This document shows, piece by piece, positions 8,604 to 17,173 of a DNA stretch of 53,458 nt. Within the stretch, counting starts at the first letter, position 1. Each line of letters begins with the position of its first letter. The notes beneath the pieces were generated by a model, which had not been told where the DNA came from, did not search any database, and worked only from the letters and a program-made list of their open reading frames with translations. Location of the stretch: assembly GCA_944322395.1 (NCBI GenBank), contig CALUPA010000007.1, positions 1 to 53,458 on the forward strand, read 5' to 3'. Made by a program: the position numbers and the translations under genes. The DNA comes from an uncultured Phocaeicola sp. (GTDB taxonomy: Bacteria; Bacteroidota; Bacteroidia; Bacteroidales; Bacteroidaceae).

Positions 8604-10931
8604 TTATTTTTTCTTATATCCGTATCCATAATATCCATAGCGTCCGTAATATCCATAGCGTCGATGCATCTCGGCTCCATTGAGGACAATAGCCATATTG
8701 CGCAGCTTGTTCTCTTTATATAGCTCCTCTATATCTGGTAATTGTCTTCTGTCGAGTCGCCCGGATCTTACTACGAAAATTGTCATATCGGCTATTCTGT
8801 TAGAGATTGTAGCATCGGCTATTATACCCACAGGAACACCGTCCACAATAATATAATCATATCTGCTTCTCAATTCTTCAATCAGCATATCCAGTCTATC
8901 TTCCATCAGAAGTTCAGCTGGATTTGGGGCTATTGTACCGGCTGCAATCATATCAAAGCTTCCTTTCTTTTGAATAATGTCGTCCACGGTTAATGTGGTA
9001 TCTGCAATATAGTTGGTAAGACCTGTCTTAGACAGTTTAAAGAATCTGCTTAGGGTACCCCTTCTTATATCCATATCGAGCAGAAGTACACGTTTTTTTG
9101 TAAGCACATAGCTCATCGCAAGATTGCGTGATATATAAGTCTTTCCGGCACCCTCGTTCAGTGATGTAAGTGTAATAACTTTCACCGGTCTATCCTTACG
9201 GTTCATAAACGACATGTTGGTTCGTAATATACGGAAAGCTTCAGCCGTTATACTGTCACCCGCTTCATTCTCAGGCTGGGCATCATTACTTTTAGGATTC
9301 TTTTTCTTATCCAAAGGAATCTCTCCAAGAAAAGGTATATTTACCACACCATCAAAATCCTTACGGCTTCGAACCCTCGTATCCATAAACAGTATGGCAA
9401 GAAATGTTACCCCCGGTATAGCCATCCCCATTAGTAATCCCAACAATATAATTCTGTTACGGTCTGGCGATATGGGATAACTACCACCATCCGCACCGTC
9501 TATGACTCTGGCATTGTTATCTACCATAGCCTGCGACAGTGCATTCTCTTCCCTTCTGTTCAGAAGGAAAAGATACAGTGATTCCTTTATCTTCTGCTGA
9601 CGTTCTATTGACAGCATTTGCCGTTCCTTTGTAGGAATTGATGTAATACGCTCCTTTGCCCTTTTCTCGTGGCTCTGTGCGTCATTACGTTTCATATTGA
9701 TACTTACAATCATATTGTCTACTGCCCTGATTATATTCTGTTTCATGGCAAGAAGAGAATTGTTTAACTCCTCCACTATCGGATTGTTCACACTATAGTC
9801 ATCTATCAGCCTGTCACGTTTCAGTTTGGCATTGTTATAGCTGCTTATCTGACTTTCAATGTTATCGTCACCGATACCTGTATTGGATGGAATAAGTTCC
9901 CTGTCATTCGACGGATTAGTAAGATACTCTTTGATATAGTTTGCCAGACGCAGCTGTGTCTCTAGTTCCAGAGCATTTGAGTTATACTTCTGCGTTTCCT
10001 GCATATACATGCCGGCTGCAGACGATATATCCACGATTTCATTACTCTGTTTAAAATACTCAAGATCAGACTCCACACTGCCCAGTTCATTCTCGATTAT
10101 AATCAGTCGTTCATTAATGAAGTCGGCCGTATTGATTGCAACCTGGTTCTTGTCCTTGATAGCCTCCTCGTTATATACCGTAATCAGCATATTTATTATA
10201 TCCTCAGCCTTTCTTGCCGAGTTGTCCTTCAGCGAAAGTGTCAGGATTGAGGCTTCCTCCTCTTCCTGCTGAATACCCAAAGAGTTTTTATAAAAATCGG
10301 CAACAGCATCCAATGGATATTTACTGATATTTATTCTCTCTCCGAACCACGATTCATTAAAATTGTTTGTTGGTGTCACTACTATATCTATCCCACTTTC
10401 AAGAGAAATTGTATCATTAAGGCTTGATGTATATACCTTTTCTTCCCCACTACCTTTAAGGTCAGACAGTACAAATGTCTGCTCGTCCTTTATCTCTAAG
10501 GTAAAACTTATTGACTGTTCCGGCAACATATCATTAAAACTTACGCATACAGGCGACTGTGTATACAGTTCAATACTTCTCAATCCATCCTCTATCTTAT
10601 AATTTACGTCGGCATGTACACGTTGCACTACCTCCCTCATCAGTTTCTTTGAGCGGAACTGTAATATCTCGTTTGCCACATTTACCTTGTTGATGAAATT
10701 ATCAAAACGGTCCAGCCCCCCCGATGAAGCTTTGTTTGACGGGTCTTTTATTATGACAGTTGCTGAACGGAAATATATGAATGGTGCAGTGGCATATTTG
10801 TACCATGCAATACCTGTACAGATCAGTACCGACAGTAAAAACCATTTCCACTTCGAAACAAAATAAAGTAACAGGTCTATAAGGTTTATACCCTGGTCAT
10901 TCTTCGAATTTGAAGTTCTTTCAGTTTGCAT
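8604..10931 (-). CDS. Wzc-like polysaccharide co-polymerase / BY-kinase
   Basis: A 775-residue inner-membrane protein: N-terminal Wzz domain with a first membrane segment near residues 30-50, a periplasmic coiled-coil region, a second membrane segment near 490-515 (IILLGLLMGMAIPGV), then a cytoplasmic BY-kinase domain with Walker A LNEGAGKT, Walker A' VLLLDMDIRRG and Walker B YIIVDGVPV. The tail is a tyrosine cluster (RRYGYYGRYGYYGYGY) ending in KKK, the site of autophosphorylation in this family. It would control chain length and couple synthesis to export through the Wza-like protein encoded 20 bases upstream. Full length for the family. Confidence 0.95.
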   Translation of the reverse strand: MQTERTSNSKNDQGINLIDLLLYFVSKWKWFLLSVLICTGIAWYKYATAPFIYFRSATVIIKDPSNKASSGGLDRFDNFINKVNVANEILQFRSKKLMREVVQRVHADVNYKIEDGLRSIELYTQSPVCVSFNDMLPEQSISFTLEIKDEQTFVLSDLKGSGEEKVYTSSLNDTISLESGIDIVVTPTNNFNESWFGERINISKYPLDAVADFYKNSLGIQQEEEEASILTLSLKDNSARKAEDIINMLITVYNEEAIKDKNQVAINTADFINERLIIIENELGSVESDLEYFKQSNEIVDISSAAGMYMQETQKYNSNALELETQLRLANYIKEYLTNPSNDRELIPSNTGIGDDNIESQISSYNNAKLKRDRLIDDYSVNNPIVEELNNSLLAMKQNIIRAVDNMIVSINMKRNDAQSHEKRAKERITSIPTKERQMLSIERQQKIKESLYLFLLNRREENALSQAMVDNNARVIDGADGGSYPISPDRNRIILLGLLMGMAIPGVTFLAILFMDTRVRSRKDFDGVVNIPFLGEIPLDKKKNPKSNDAQPENEAGDSITAEAFRILRTNMSFMNRKDRPVKVITLTSLNEGAGKTYISRNLAMSYVLTKKRVLLLDMDIRRGTLSRFFKLSKTGLTNYIADTTLTVDDIIQKKGSFDMIAAGTIAPNPAELLMEDRLDMLIEELRSRYDYIIVDGVPVGIIADATISNRIADMTIFVVRSGRLDRRQLPDIEELYKENKLRNMAIVLNGAEMHRRYGYYGRYGYYGYGYKKK

Positions 10932-10951
10932 ATTCTTCTAAGTTGATATTA

Positions 10952-11746
10952 TTACTTGATAGCCCACATAATAGATGAAACTGCTGTTACAACAGACAAC
11001 AGGAATGTTGTGATTTTCCATCCTCTGTCTTCTATATCGGCTTTACGGTATTTAGGTTCCACATACACAATATCATTCTGCTGCAGATAGAAGGCTGGTG
11101 AATCAAAAATTTCCTTGCTGCGAAGGTCATGCATATACATTTCACGTTCTCCGTTCACTTCTCTGATAACTGCCACCCGGTCTATCCGCGCGTTCACAGC
11201 TATGTCGCCGGCATTAGCGATGGCCTCCAGAAGAGTTATACGGTCTCCCTCAACATTAAATGTTCCGTTACGTCCCACTGCTCCTAATACAGTGTATTTG
11301 AAATTCAGGAATTCTATACTTACTATAGGGTCTTTCATATAATTACCCTTCTCTATTTTTTCCTTGATCAAATCCCTCAGTTCACTTACCTTCAGGCCTT
11401 CCACATGTATTATTCCCAATATCGGAAACTCAATATCACCGTCTATATCAACACGATATCCTTTCTCGTTCATTCTTGTTGACACATCAGTTCTTATATC
11501 TCCCTCACTGCCAACACTAAACGTACCTCCATATATATTGAACGGAATGGCAAGTTCAGGATTCTTGTTGCTGACAGTAATACTCAACCTGTCATCACGG
11601 CGGATAGTAGCTTCCTTACGGTCGTCATAAGGATATTTCTCGCCAGTCTGCATATCCTGCAGATAAACTATATTCTTACTCGATGTACACGAAGTCAGAA
11701 ATGATACGGCAATAACGATTGCCCAAATAATTTGTTTATACATCAT
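10952..11746 (-). CDS. Wza-like polysaccharide export lipoprotein
   Basis: A 264-residue lipoprotein (FLTSC lipobox near residue 20) with a polysaccharide-export (Poly_export) domain (RRDDRLSITVSNKNPELA), an SLBB-type domain (YTVLGAVGRNGTFNV) and a hydrophobic C-terminal segment (TTFLLSVVTAVSSIMWAI) that would cross the outer membrane. It forms the outer-membrane channel for the polysaccharide. It lies between the HprK-like gene and wzc. Shorter than E. coli Wza but typical for Bacteroidales. The export genes here come near the 3' end of the operon, not at its beginning. Confidence 0.93.
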   Translation of the reverse strand: MMYKQIIWAIVIAVSFLTSCTSSKNIVYLQDMQTGEKYPYDDRKEATIRRDDRLSITVSNKNPELAIPFNIYGGTFSVGSEGDIRTDVSTRMNEKGYRVDIDGDIEFPILGIIHVEGLKVSELRDLIKEKIEKGNYMKDPIVSIEFLNFKYTVLGAVGRNGTFNVEGDRITLLEAIANAGDIAVNARIDRVAVIREVNGEREMYMHDLRSKEIFDSPAFYLQQNDIVYVEPKYRKADIEDRGWKITTFLLSVVTAVSSIMWAIK

Positions 11747-11763
11747 TTGATTTAAATTGAAAT

Positions 11764-12654
11764 TTATTGGTTTACAAGATTTTCATAACACAAAATAGCA
11801 GCTTCCCTATCGGGTCTGCATTCAAGTTTTCCCACTGTTACAGTCTGACATATTTTAATCAGTGTATCACACATGACATTGCTTAAGTCCCTGTCATACG
11901 ACAGAACCGAACATCCGGGATAAACAGATATAAAAGCATCAACATCCCTAAGCAGAGAAAAACTGTTTGCATCACTCTGCTGCAATCTTGCTATACCTCC
12001 CAAACGGAAAGACAGATCCTTATAGCAAGCCGTCTTACCGGACCATGGCGTTCCATATCCATATATATCATTTCCAATAATCCTAATGACTGGATTGTCA
12101 TCATTCAGAAGCACTGTGTCTGGTATATTGTCTATCCACAGTTGTGCATGTGTACTTTTACCCGTACCGCTTTCTCCCATAAAGAAATACGAGATATTAG
12201 CTGAATAAACGGCTGCAGCATGCACAGAAACTGCTTCATATTTAAGTATTGACTGGGAAAATGCTATTCTCAATAAAGAAGAAAGCTCATTGTTTTCATT
12301 ATTACCATTCACTCTAGTATAAATTACAATTGCTTTAAACTGTTTGTCTGCCAACATATAATGCCATTCATTCCACAAATTAGTCTTTACAGCCAGCATA
12401 TACCCGGCGTTGTGTTTATACAGACGGATAATCCCCATTTCATTTTCTGTTTTATCAAGTAAATCGCCATTCAGTTCAACAGATGATACATCATCCAGTG
12501 TCCGGACCTCACATCTGATAATGAATGGGCCATTCACCGGTTTTTCCAACTTGAAAGGGATGAAAGAAGGAAGAGCACTGTCTATACGTAGATTGCAGAA
12601 CGTCGATATCATAATATCAAATCCTGCTATACAATAATAAAAATCATTTTTCAT
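11764..12654 (-). CDS. HprK-like serine kinase family protein
   Basis: A 296-residue protein with an HPr-kinase-like ATPase core: P-loop GESGTGKST at about 160-168, preceded by VSVHAAAV (143-149), followed by LLNDDNPVI (182-190) and GTPWSGK (201-207). These motifs match the HprK-related proteins that occur with PqqD-like proteins and PF14907 nucleotidyltransferases in exopolysaccharide and lasso-peptide clusters, not the HprK of carbon catabolite control (the CBS-like N-domain is absent). Its start overlaps the stop of the nucleotidyltransferase gene (ATGA), so translation is probably coupled. Substrate unknown: a peptide, a sugar or a protein in the polysaccharide pathway are all possible. 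Confidence 0.85.
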   Translation of the reverse strand: MKNDFYYCIAGFDIMISTFCNLRIDSALPSFIPFKLEKPVNGPFIIRCEVRTLDDVSSVELNGDLLDKTENEMGIIRLYKHNAGYMLAVKTNLWNEWHYMLADKQFKAIVIYTRVNGNNENNELSSLLRIAFSQSILKYEAVSVHAAAVYSANISYFFMGESGTGKSTHAQLWIDNIPDTVLLNDDNPVIRIIGNDIYGYGTPWSGKTACYKDLSFRLGGIARLQQSDANSFSLLRDVDAFISVYPGCSVLSYDRDLSNVMCDTLIKICQTVTVGKLECRPDREAAILCYENLVNQ

Positions 12655-13745
12655 TTTAACTGCCCTTTTATAAGATACATAAAAAGGCCTAAAGCCTCTT
12701 TAGGCGCGATTTTATATGCAAAACGGATGTTATTATAGAAAGACCAGGCTGTATGTACTTTTCTTAATATAACAGAATCACATTTTCCGGTTGTTATTGC
12801 ATTATGCCCGAAATTTCCTCCATTCCACACTATAGCATACAAGACATCAGAAGAAACCATTATCTCATGATTAGGAATATACTGTTTGGGAAGATTGATA
12901 TACTTTACCAAGAATGAAAATTGCAATGAACACCACCTATCCAATCCCAGCTTGGAACATATTGTTCTCATATTATCATCCGCCTGTTCACCATACCAAG
13001 TGTAACAAGATATGGCAAGATCACAGAACTGGCGCAATCCGATTCCCAAGCCAAAGGCATGTTTAAGAATATGAGTACTCTGCTGTATTATATTCAGTAC
13101 TGGATGCAGTATATCTATCTGAACATCATTATTACCACACAGGGTTATTGATTTCACACCATACCTTGTTTCAAGTTCTTTTGAATATCTTATCGAACGT
13201 GACGTAAACAAATCAAACATACGTTTATGATGTTCGACTTTAACTCCTTTCCAAAAATAAAATATACTTCCGTCTGCCTTACTCTCTGTTCCGATTCCTT
13301 CCCTATGTATACAATTCTTTGCACCGGTAAAATCTTTTTCTGTCGGAAAATAAAAATCAATGTCTCCACACTCCCTTAGCAAAGGGTCCTTATATAATGT
13401 AGCTATACCCTGCCCTTTTAGCAGCACATGATTGATTCCGGTTTTATTAAACAACTCACAGAGTTCAACCAGTACAGAGTTCATCTTCAGATTACTCCGT
13501 TCGATAGCATCAACAGCTGCAATCCATCTCACAAGAAGATTTTCTTTCGGTTGAACATTCTCCGGTAGTTTTTGGATGCCGGCAAATATCAGTCCGGTTA
13601 CAGTTTGTTCTCTGCTCAGTCTGTATAAAACCTTCCATTCAGTATCAGTAAGTGGAAATATCGAGAGTGCTTTGTTCTCATAATCCCAAAGTCCTGAATG
13701 CAAAAGAGATAAGAATGCTTTGTGTATTTTTGACATATCCATCAT
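12651..13745 (-). CDS. Nucleotidyltransferase family protein (PF14907 type)
   Basis: About 365 residues. The N-terminal half is helical; the nucleotidyltransferase signature is LLKGQGIATLYKDPLLRE followed by GDIDFYF, which holds the G-D-x-D metal-binding pattern of PF14907. The ATG at 13745 (reading MMDMSK) is preferred because the frame extends upstream only into the pqqD-like gene; it leaves 20 bases after that gene's stop. It lies between the PqqD-like and HprK-like genes, the same three families that travel together in some RiPP (paeninodin-type) and exosortase-associated polysaccharide loci. Target unknown. Confidence 0.85.
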   Translation of the reverse strand: MMDMSKIHKAFLSLLHSGLWDYENKALSIFPLTDTEWKVLYRLSREQTVTGLIFAGIQKLPENVQPKENLLVRWIAAVDAIERSNLKMNSVLVELCELFNKTGINHVLLKGQGIATLYKDPLLRECGDIDFYFPTEKDFTGAKNCIHREGIGTESKADGSIFYFWKGVKVEHHKRMFDLFTSRSIRYSKELETRYGVKSITLCGNNDVQIDILHPVLNIIQQSTHILKHAFGLGIGLRQFCDLAISCYTWYGEQADDNMRTICSKLGLDRWCSLQFSFLVKYINLPKQYIPNHEIMVSSDVLYAIVWNGGNFGHNAITTGKCDSVILRKVHTAWSFYNNIRFAYKIAPKEALGLFMYLIKGQLK

Positions 13746-13765
13746 CTTTACAAACTCAAAACTTT

Positions 13766-14050
13766 TCAGTAAATAAGACCAAAAGATTTCCACTCATCAA
13801 GTAGTTTTTCCAGGTCATTACCAGCAGTGTTTTTTGAGACATCATATGTGTCACAAATCCATTCAACCAGTTCCTCAAAAGTATATCCACCTTTACTTAT
13901 ACTTTCCCATATACTTGCCGCAGTCCTGTTCATACTGAATACGTCGCTCATGTTTATCTGTTCATTACAAACCTGTACAATCATATACTGATTGCCTATT
14001 TTTCTTAGTTTAAGATTACTTTTCGTATGTATTATTTTATAGTCATTCAT
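13766..14050 (-). CDS. PqqD-family protein (RRE-like)
   Basis: A 94-residue protein with the PqqD-like winged-helix pattern: LKLRKIGNQYMIVQ (beta hairpin), FSMNRTAASIWESI and TFEELVEWICDTYDVS leading to LEKLLDEWKSFGLI. PqqD-like proteins are peptide chaperones that bind leader peptides of modified peptides, but many stand-alone copies in polysaccharide loci have no known ligand. It begins 6 bases after the initiating transferase stop and is followed by the nucleotidyltransferase and the HprK-like kinase. No precursor peptide lies directly beside it; the nearest small gene in the operon is at 8386-8574. Confidence 0.87.
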   Translation of the reverse strand: MNDYKIIHTKSNLKLRKIGNQYMIVQVCNEQINMSDVFSMNRTAASIWESISKGGYTFEELVEWICDTYDVSKNTAGNDLEKLLDEWKSFGLIY

Positions 14051-14056
14051 TATATT

Positions 14057-14647
14057 TTAAAATTTCTTTCCGGTCAGTAAGGATATAATTGTAAGATATA
14101 TAATCTTGACATCTAGCCAGAATGATTTGTTGCGCATATATTCCAAATCCATACGCAAACGCTCAAGCATCTTTTCTATCGTATCGGTATACCCGTTATA
14201 AAGTGTTGCGGGCGAAAAAATACCAGGTCTCAGTTTATACAGCAATTCATAATCCGGATTGACAGAAATAATACGGTCTACAAAATATTTTCTTTCCGGA
14301 CGGGGCCCTACCAGACTCATGTCTCCCTTAAGAATGTTCCACAACTGCGGTATTTCATCCAGATGATGCTCCCTTAAGAAATAACCCACCTTTGTCATCC
14401 TTTTATCGTTTTTCTGACACAATACAGGTTTATCATCCTTTTCAGCCTCTATAATCATAGAGCGGAACTTATATATCGTAAAAGGTTTACCACCATATCC
14501 TATTCTCTCTTGCCTGAAAATTACCGGTCCTCCATCCTCTCGTTTTATCAAAAAATATATGAAAAGACATAGTGGCGACGTGATTATAATCCCTAAAATG
14601 CTTAAAATAATATCCAAGGAACGTTTTATTAAGTTATAGTTAGTCAT
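14057..14647 (-). CDS. Initiating phosphoglycosyl transferase (bacterial sugar transferase)
   Basis: About 196 residues from the ATG at 14647 (MTNYNLIKRSLDIILS); an upstream ATG at 14701 would add 18 residues not typical for the family. It has one N-terminal hydrophobic re-entrant helix (LDIILSILGIIITSPL) and the small monotopic PGT catalytic core: PVIFRQERIGYGGKPF, YKFRSM, then LDEIPQLWNIL and DMSLVGPRPE. It would transfer a sugar phosphate from a UDP-sugar to undecaprenyl phosphate at the inner membrane, the first step of repeat-unit synthesis. PglC-sized, lacking the four extra membrane helices of WbaP/WcaJ. Confidence 0.93.
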   Translation of the reverse strand: MTNYNLIKRSLDIILSILGIIITSPLCLFIYFLIKREDGGPVIFRQERIGYGGKPFTIYKFRSMIIEAEKDDKPVLCQKNDKRMTKVGYFLREHHLDEIPQLWNILKGDMSLVGPRPERKYFVDRIISVNPDYELLYKLRPGIFSPATLYNGYTDTIEKMLERLRMDLEYMRNKSFWLDVKIIYLTIISLLTGKKF

Positions 14648-14711
14648 AATGTCACTATAAATCAGAAAGTTATTCAATTGGTATGTTGCTAATATTCTCA
14701 TTTAAAAATTA

Positions 14712-15833
14712 TTATAGGTTATTATATAGGTTAATACTACTTTCTATCATTTTTTCTTTTGTAAATAGTTCTCTGTATCTGTTTCTCGCTCCAGATGAAT
14801 AATGGCTATAAGTATCAGGGTCTTTGGTTATATCCATTATGGCCCTGGCGAGATCTTCAGCATTCGACGGTTCGACGTTTAGTCCTGATTCTCCATGCGC
14901 ATTAACAAAAGGAACACCGGACTGCGGAATATTTGTAGCCACTATAGGTTTACCGCATGACATAGCCTCTATCTGCACTATTCCGAAAGCTTCCGTTTTC
15001 ATTATGCTACTTAAGCAAAATACATCACATGCGCCATAATATGATGGTAGCATATCGTCAGATATACGTCCAACCAGTTCAACTTTGTTTTCCAGACTGT
15101 TAATCTTAATTTGATTCTCCAACTCATCCTTTAAAGGACCTGTACCACCAATGAGAATAACAAAACTGTCATTCAGATAATTGGCAGCTTCTACCAAGTA
15201 CTTAAATCCTTTATATGCCACTAGGCGTCCTAATGAAAAAACTATCTTTTTCCCTTTATATTTTTCTCTTATTACTGATACTTTATCCTTTTCAGGAATA
15301 ATTGGATCTACCCCAATCGGCACACAAATCGTCTTATGTTGAACACTTTTCAGGTATTTTGACTCTTTGAGGTATATTGGCGAAGTACCGACTATCATAT
15401 CCGCCCGCTTTAGAATCCAGTCTTGTAAAGGTTTATAAAATCTAAAAAGAAACTTCTGCTTTAATATATCACTGTGCCAGTGTAATACTACCTTACCTTT
15501 ATAACCGGACAAGTACAAGGCAAGGCAGGCCATTGGATCAGGGTGATGTATATGTATGACATCATAGTCATTTTTCCTTCTCCTTAATGTAAAAACCATT
15601 ACCGGAGAAATCATTGTAGCAGCCGCCTTTATCCATGAATGGCATGTTAACAGTTCGGAATAATCATTGAATACATACTTTTTGCTTTTTCCCTCTAGTG
15701 CAGCACATAACATATCGCATCTGATGTTTTTCTCAGACAATCCAAGCATAAGTTCAAACTCAACTTTTTCAACACCACCATAAATAGGATAAAACTTACC
15801 TAATTGTAGTATTTTATTCCCTAATTCTTTCAT
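14712..15833 (-). CDS. GT4-family glycosyltransferase
   Basis: A 373-residue GT-B enzyme. N-terminal Rossmann half begins NKILQLGKFYPIYGGVEKV; the C-terminal half has VFSLGRLVAYKGFKYLVEA and the retaining-GT4 donor motif EAFGIVQIEAMSCGKPIVA (E-x7-E). It would add a hexose from a nucleotide sugar to the lipid-linked repeat unit on the cytoplasmic face. It lies between the HTH-repeat gene (32 bases) and the initiating transferase gene (10 bases to its longer reading frame). Sugar specificity cannot be read from sequence. Confidence 0.92.
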   Translation of the reverse strand: MKELGNKILQLGKFYPIYGGVEKVEFELMLGLSEKNIRCDMLCAALEGKSKKYVFNDYSELLTCHSWIKAAATMISPVMVFTLRRRKNDYDVIHIHHPDPMACLALYLSGYKGKVVLHWHSDILKQKFLFRFYKPLQDWILKRADMIVGTSPIYLKESKYLKSVQHKTICVPIGVDPIIPEKDKVSVIREKYKGKKIVFSLGRLVAYKGFKYLVEAANYLNDSFVILIGGTGPLKDELENQIKINSLENKVELVGRISDDMLPSYYGACDVFCLSSIMKTEAFGIVQIEAMSCGKPIVATNIPQSGVPFVNAHGESGLNVEPSNAEDLARAIMDITKDPDTYSHYSSGARNRYRELFTKEKMIESSINLYNNL

Positions 15834-15865
15834 TTGTTATACATTTGCTAAAATAATAAATAGCT

Positions 15866-17173
15866 TTATTCTAAATCCTTTAATAAATTGTTATGGTTCA
15901 TTATTACATCAGGACGGTTACGACGCACAAACCCTCCCAAGCTGTTATATTTGATATTAAGTCTTTTAGCAATAGACTTAAGGCTTTCTGTCGTTGTGTT
16001 ATATAATTCTATTGCCTGTGCATATTTTTCTTCCGCCCGAAATGATATATACTTCCCATTTTCTGTCATCCTCATTCCTTGCTGTTTGGCAAGTTCAGGT
16101 TCATGCTTATGCAGATAATTCCTGAACACCTCTGGATTGAATCCATATTCCTCTGCCACCTTCGAAACCGGACGCGGATTAAGTTTTAAACTTTCTATGG
16201 CTTTTTCATATTTTGCAGCCACAGTCTTCATTCTCTTTCTTGCTTTTCGCAAATCAGTATTCTCATTTATTTCTCCACTGATACCTAACCTCTCATAGAC
16301 AAGGTCTTTATGCCATTTATGAATATAAAAACGGAAAGCTTCTACCGGCACACCTGTTTGCGACACTATCTCTTTCATTGTTAATGATGTACCCTTATAC
16401 AATGCCAATGCCTCCTTATACTTCTCTTCTGTCTCTGATATCGGTCCGTATATTCCACCGTTACCCATCAAATCCCCTACTGTTTTATTCTTTTTATGTT
16501 GTGCCTTTTGGCGTTCCTCTTTTTTTTGTTTTAACACATCCTTATGATAAAACCGTAAATGTTGGCTTAATCCACCTTCAGACACATTGCATAGTTCTGC
16601 TATTTCCGGTATTGTCCTGTTCGATTCACGATACATTTCTACAGCCTCAGCATACTGTGAGACACATTCCGGCCGCACTCCATGATGAACATTATCATTA
16701 ATACCCAATTTGTGCCTTATCTTTTCTCTCCAAACCAAAGTGTCCTGACAGTGTATACGCATATAATTGGCCAGTGCTGTGCCATTAAGTCCGAACTTTC
16801 TGGCAATCTGGGAGATATTAAATTCAATATAAGTCAATGAGTCGCACGCAGCTATAGCTTCCTTATACTTATCATGAGCTTTTATACTTTGTGTTCCTGC
16901 AGCAATTATTTTTACTTTATCCGGTTCTACGTCATCAACATAAATATGATGTCTGATTAGAACCTGCTCTCGCCAGTATCGCCGCAGATAGTTTCCAAGT
17001 CCGGCTAAAGACACATTACATTTTTCGGCAATTGCCTTTTGCGTCATATCTGTGTCTATATATAAGTTTACAGCCTTCTCATATTTTTTATGTAAGGCAT
17101 AACGTTTCTGCAACAATATCCTTTCTTTTTCTGAGAATGTAGATATGTCTATAAATGAAAGATACGGTTTCAT
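15866..17173 (-). CDS. Protein of six tandem helix-turn-helix-like repeats
   Basis: From the ATG at 17173 this encodes 435 residues; that ATG overlaps the upstream GT4 stop as ATGA, so it is preferred to the ATG at 17203. The whole protein is six copies of a 45-50 residue unit starting at about residues 30, 102, 173, 251, 321 and 383. Each begins (K/Q)Y-x-x-A-(I/V/L), has a helix-turn-helix-like core such as IAEKCNVSLAGLGNYLRR, IAELCNVSEGGLSQHLRF or IAKRLNIKYNSLGGFVRR, and the units are joined by variable Lys-rich linkers. No enzyme domain or membrane segment is visible. Multivalent DNA (or RNA) binding is the natural inference. I do not recognise a named family. Its place amid glycosyltransferase genes is unusual. 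Confidence 0.85.
   Translation of the reverse strand: MKPYLSFIDISTFSEKERILLQKRYALHKKYEKAVNLYIDTDMTQKAIAEKCNVSLAGLGNYLRRYWREQVLIRHHIYVDDVEPDKVKIIAAGTQSIKAHDKYKEAIAACDSLTYIEFNISQIARKFGLNGTALANYMRIHCQDTLVWREKIRHKLGINDNVHHGVRPECVSQYAEAVEMYRESNRTIPEIAELCNVSEGGLSQHLRFYHKDVLKQKKEERQKAQHKKNKTVGDLMGNGGIYGPISETEEKYKEALALYKGTSLTMKEIVSQTGVPVEAFRFYIHKWHKDLVYERLGISGEINENTDLRKARKRMKTVAAKYEKAIESLKLNPRPVSKVAEEYGFNPEVFRNYLHKHEPELAKQQGMRMTENGKYISFRAEEKYAQAIELYNTTTESLKSIAKRLNIKYNSLGGFVRRNRPDVIMNHNNLLKDLE

Noticed and set aside
8604-8670. Tyr/Gly-rich repeat at the end of wzc as a simple-sequence contingency locus
   Set aside because: It encodes the normal BY-kinase tyrosine cluster; the DNA repeat units are imperfect and in frame, so slippage switching is not suggested.
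11764-12654. HprK-like protein as the catabolite-repression HPr kinase
   Set aside because: The N-terminal regulatory domain is lacking, no HPr is nearby, and the operon context is polysaccharide synthesis.
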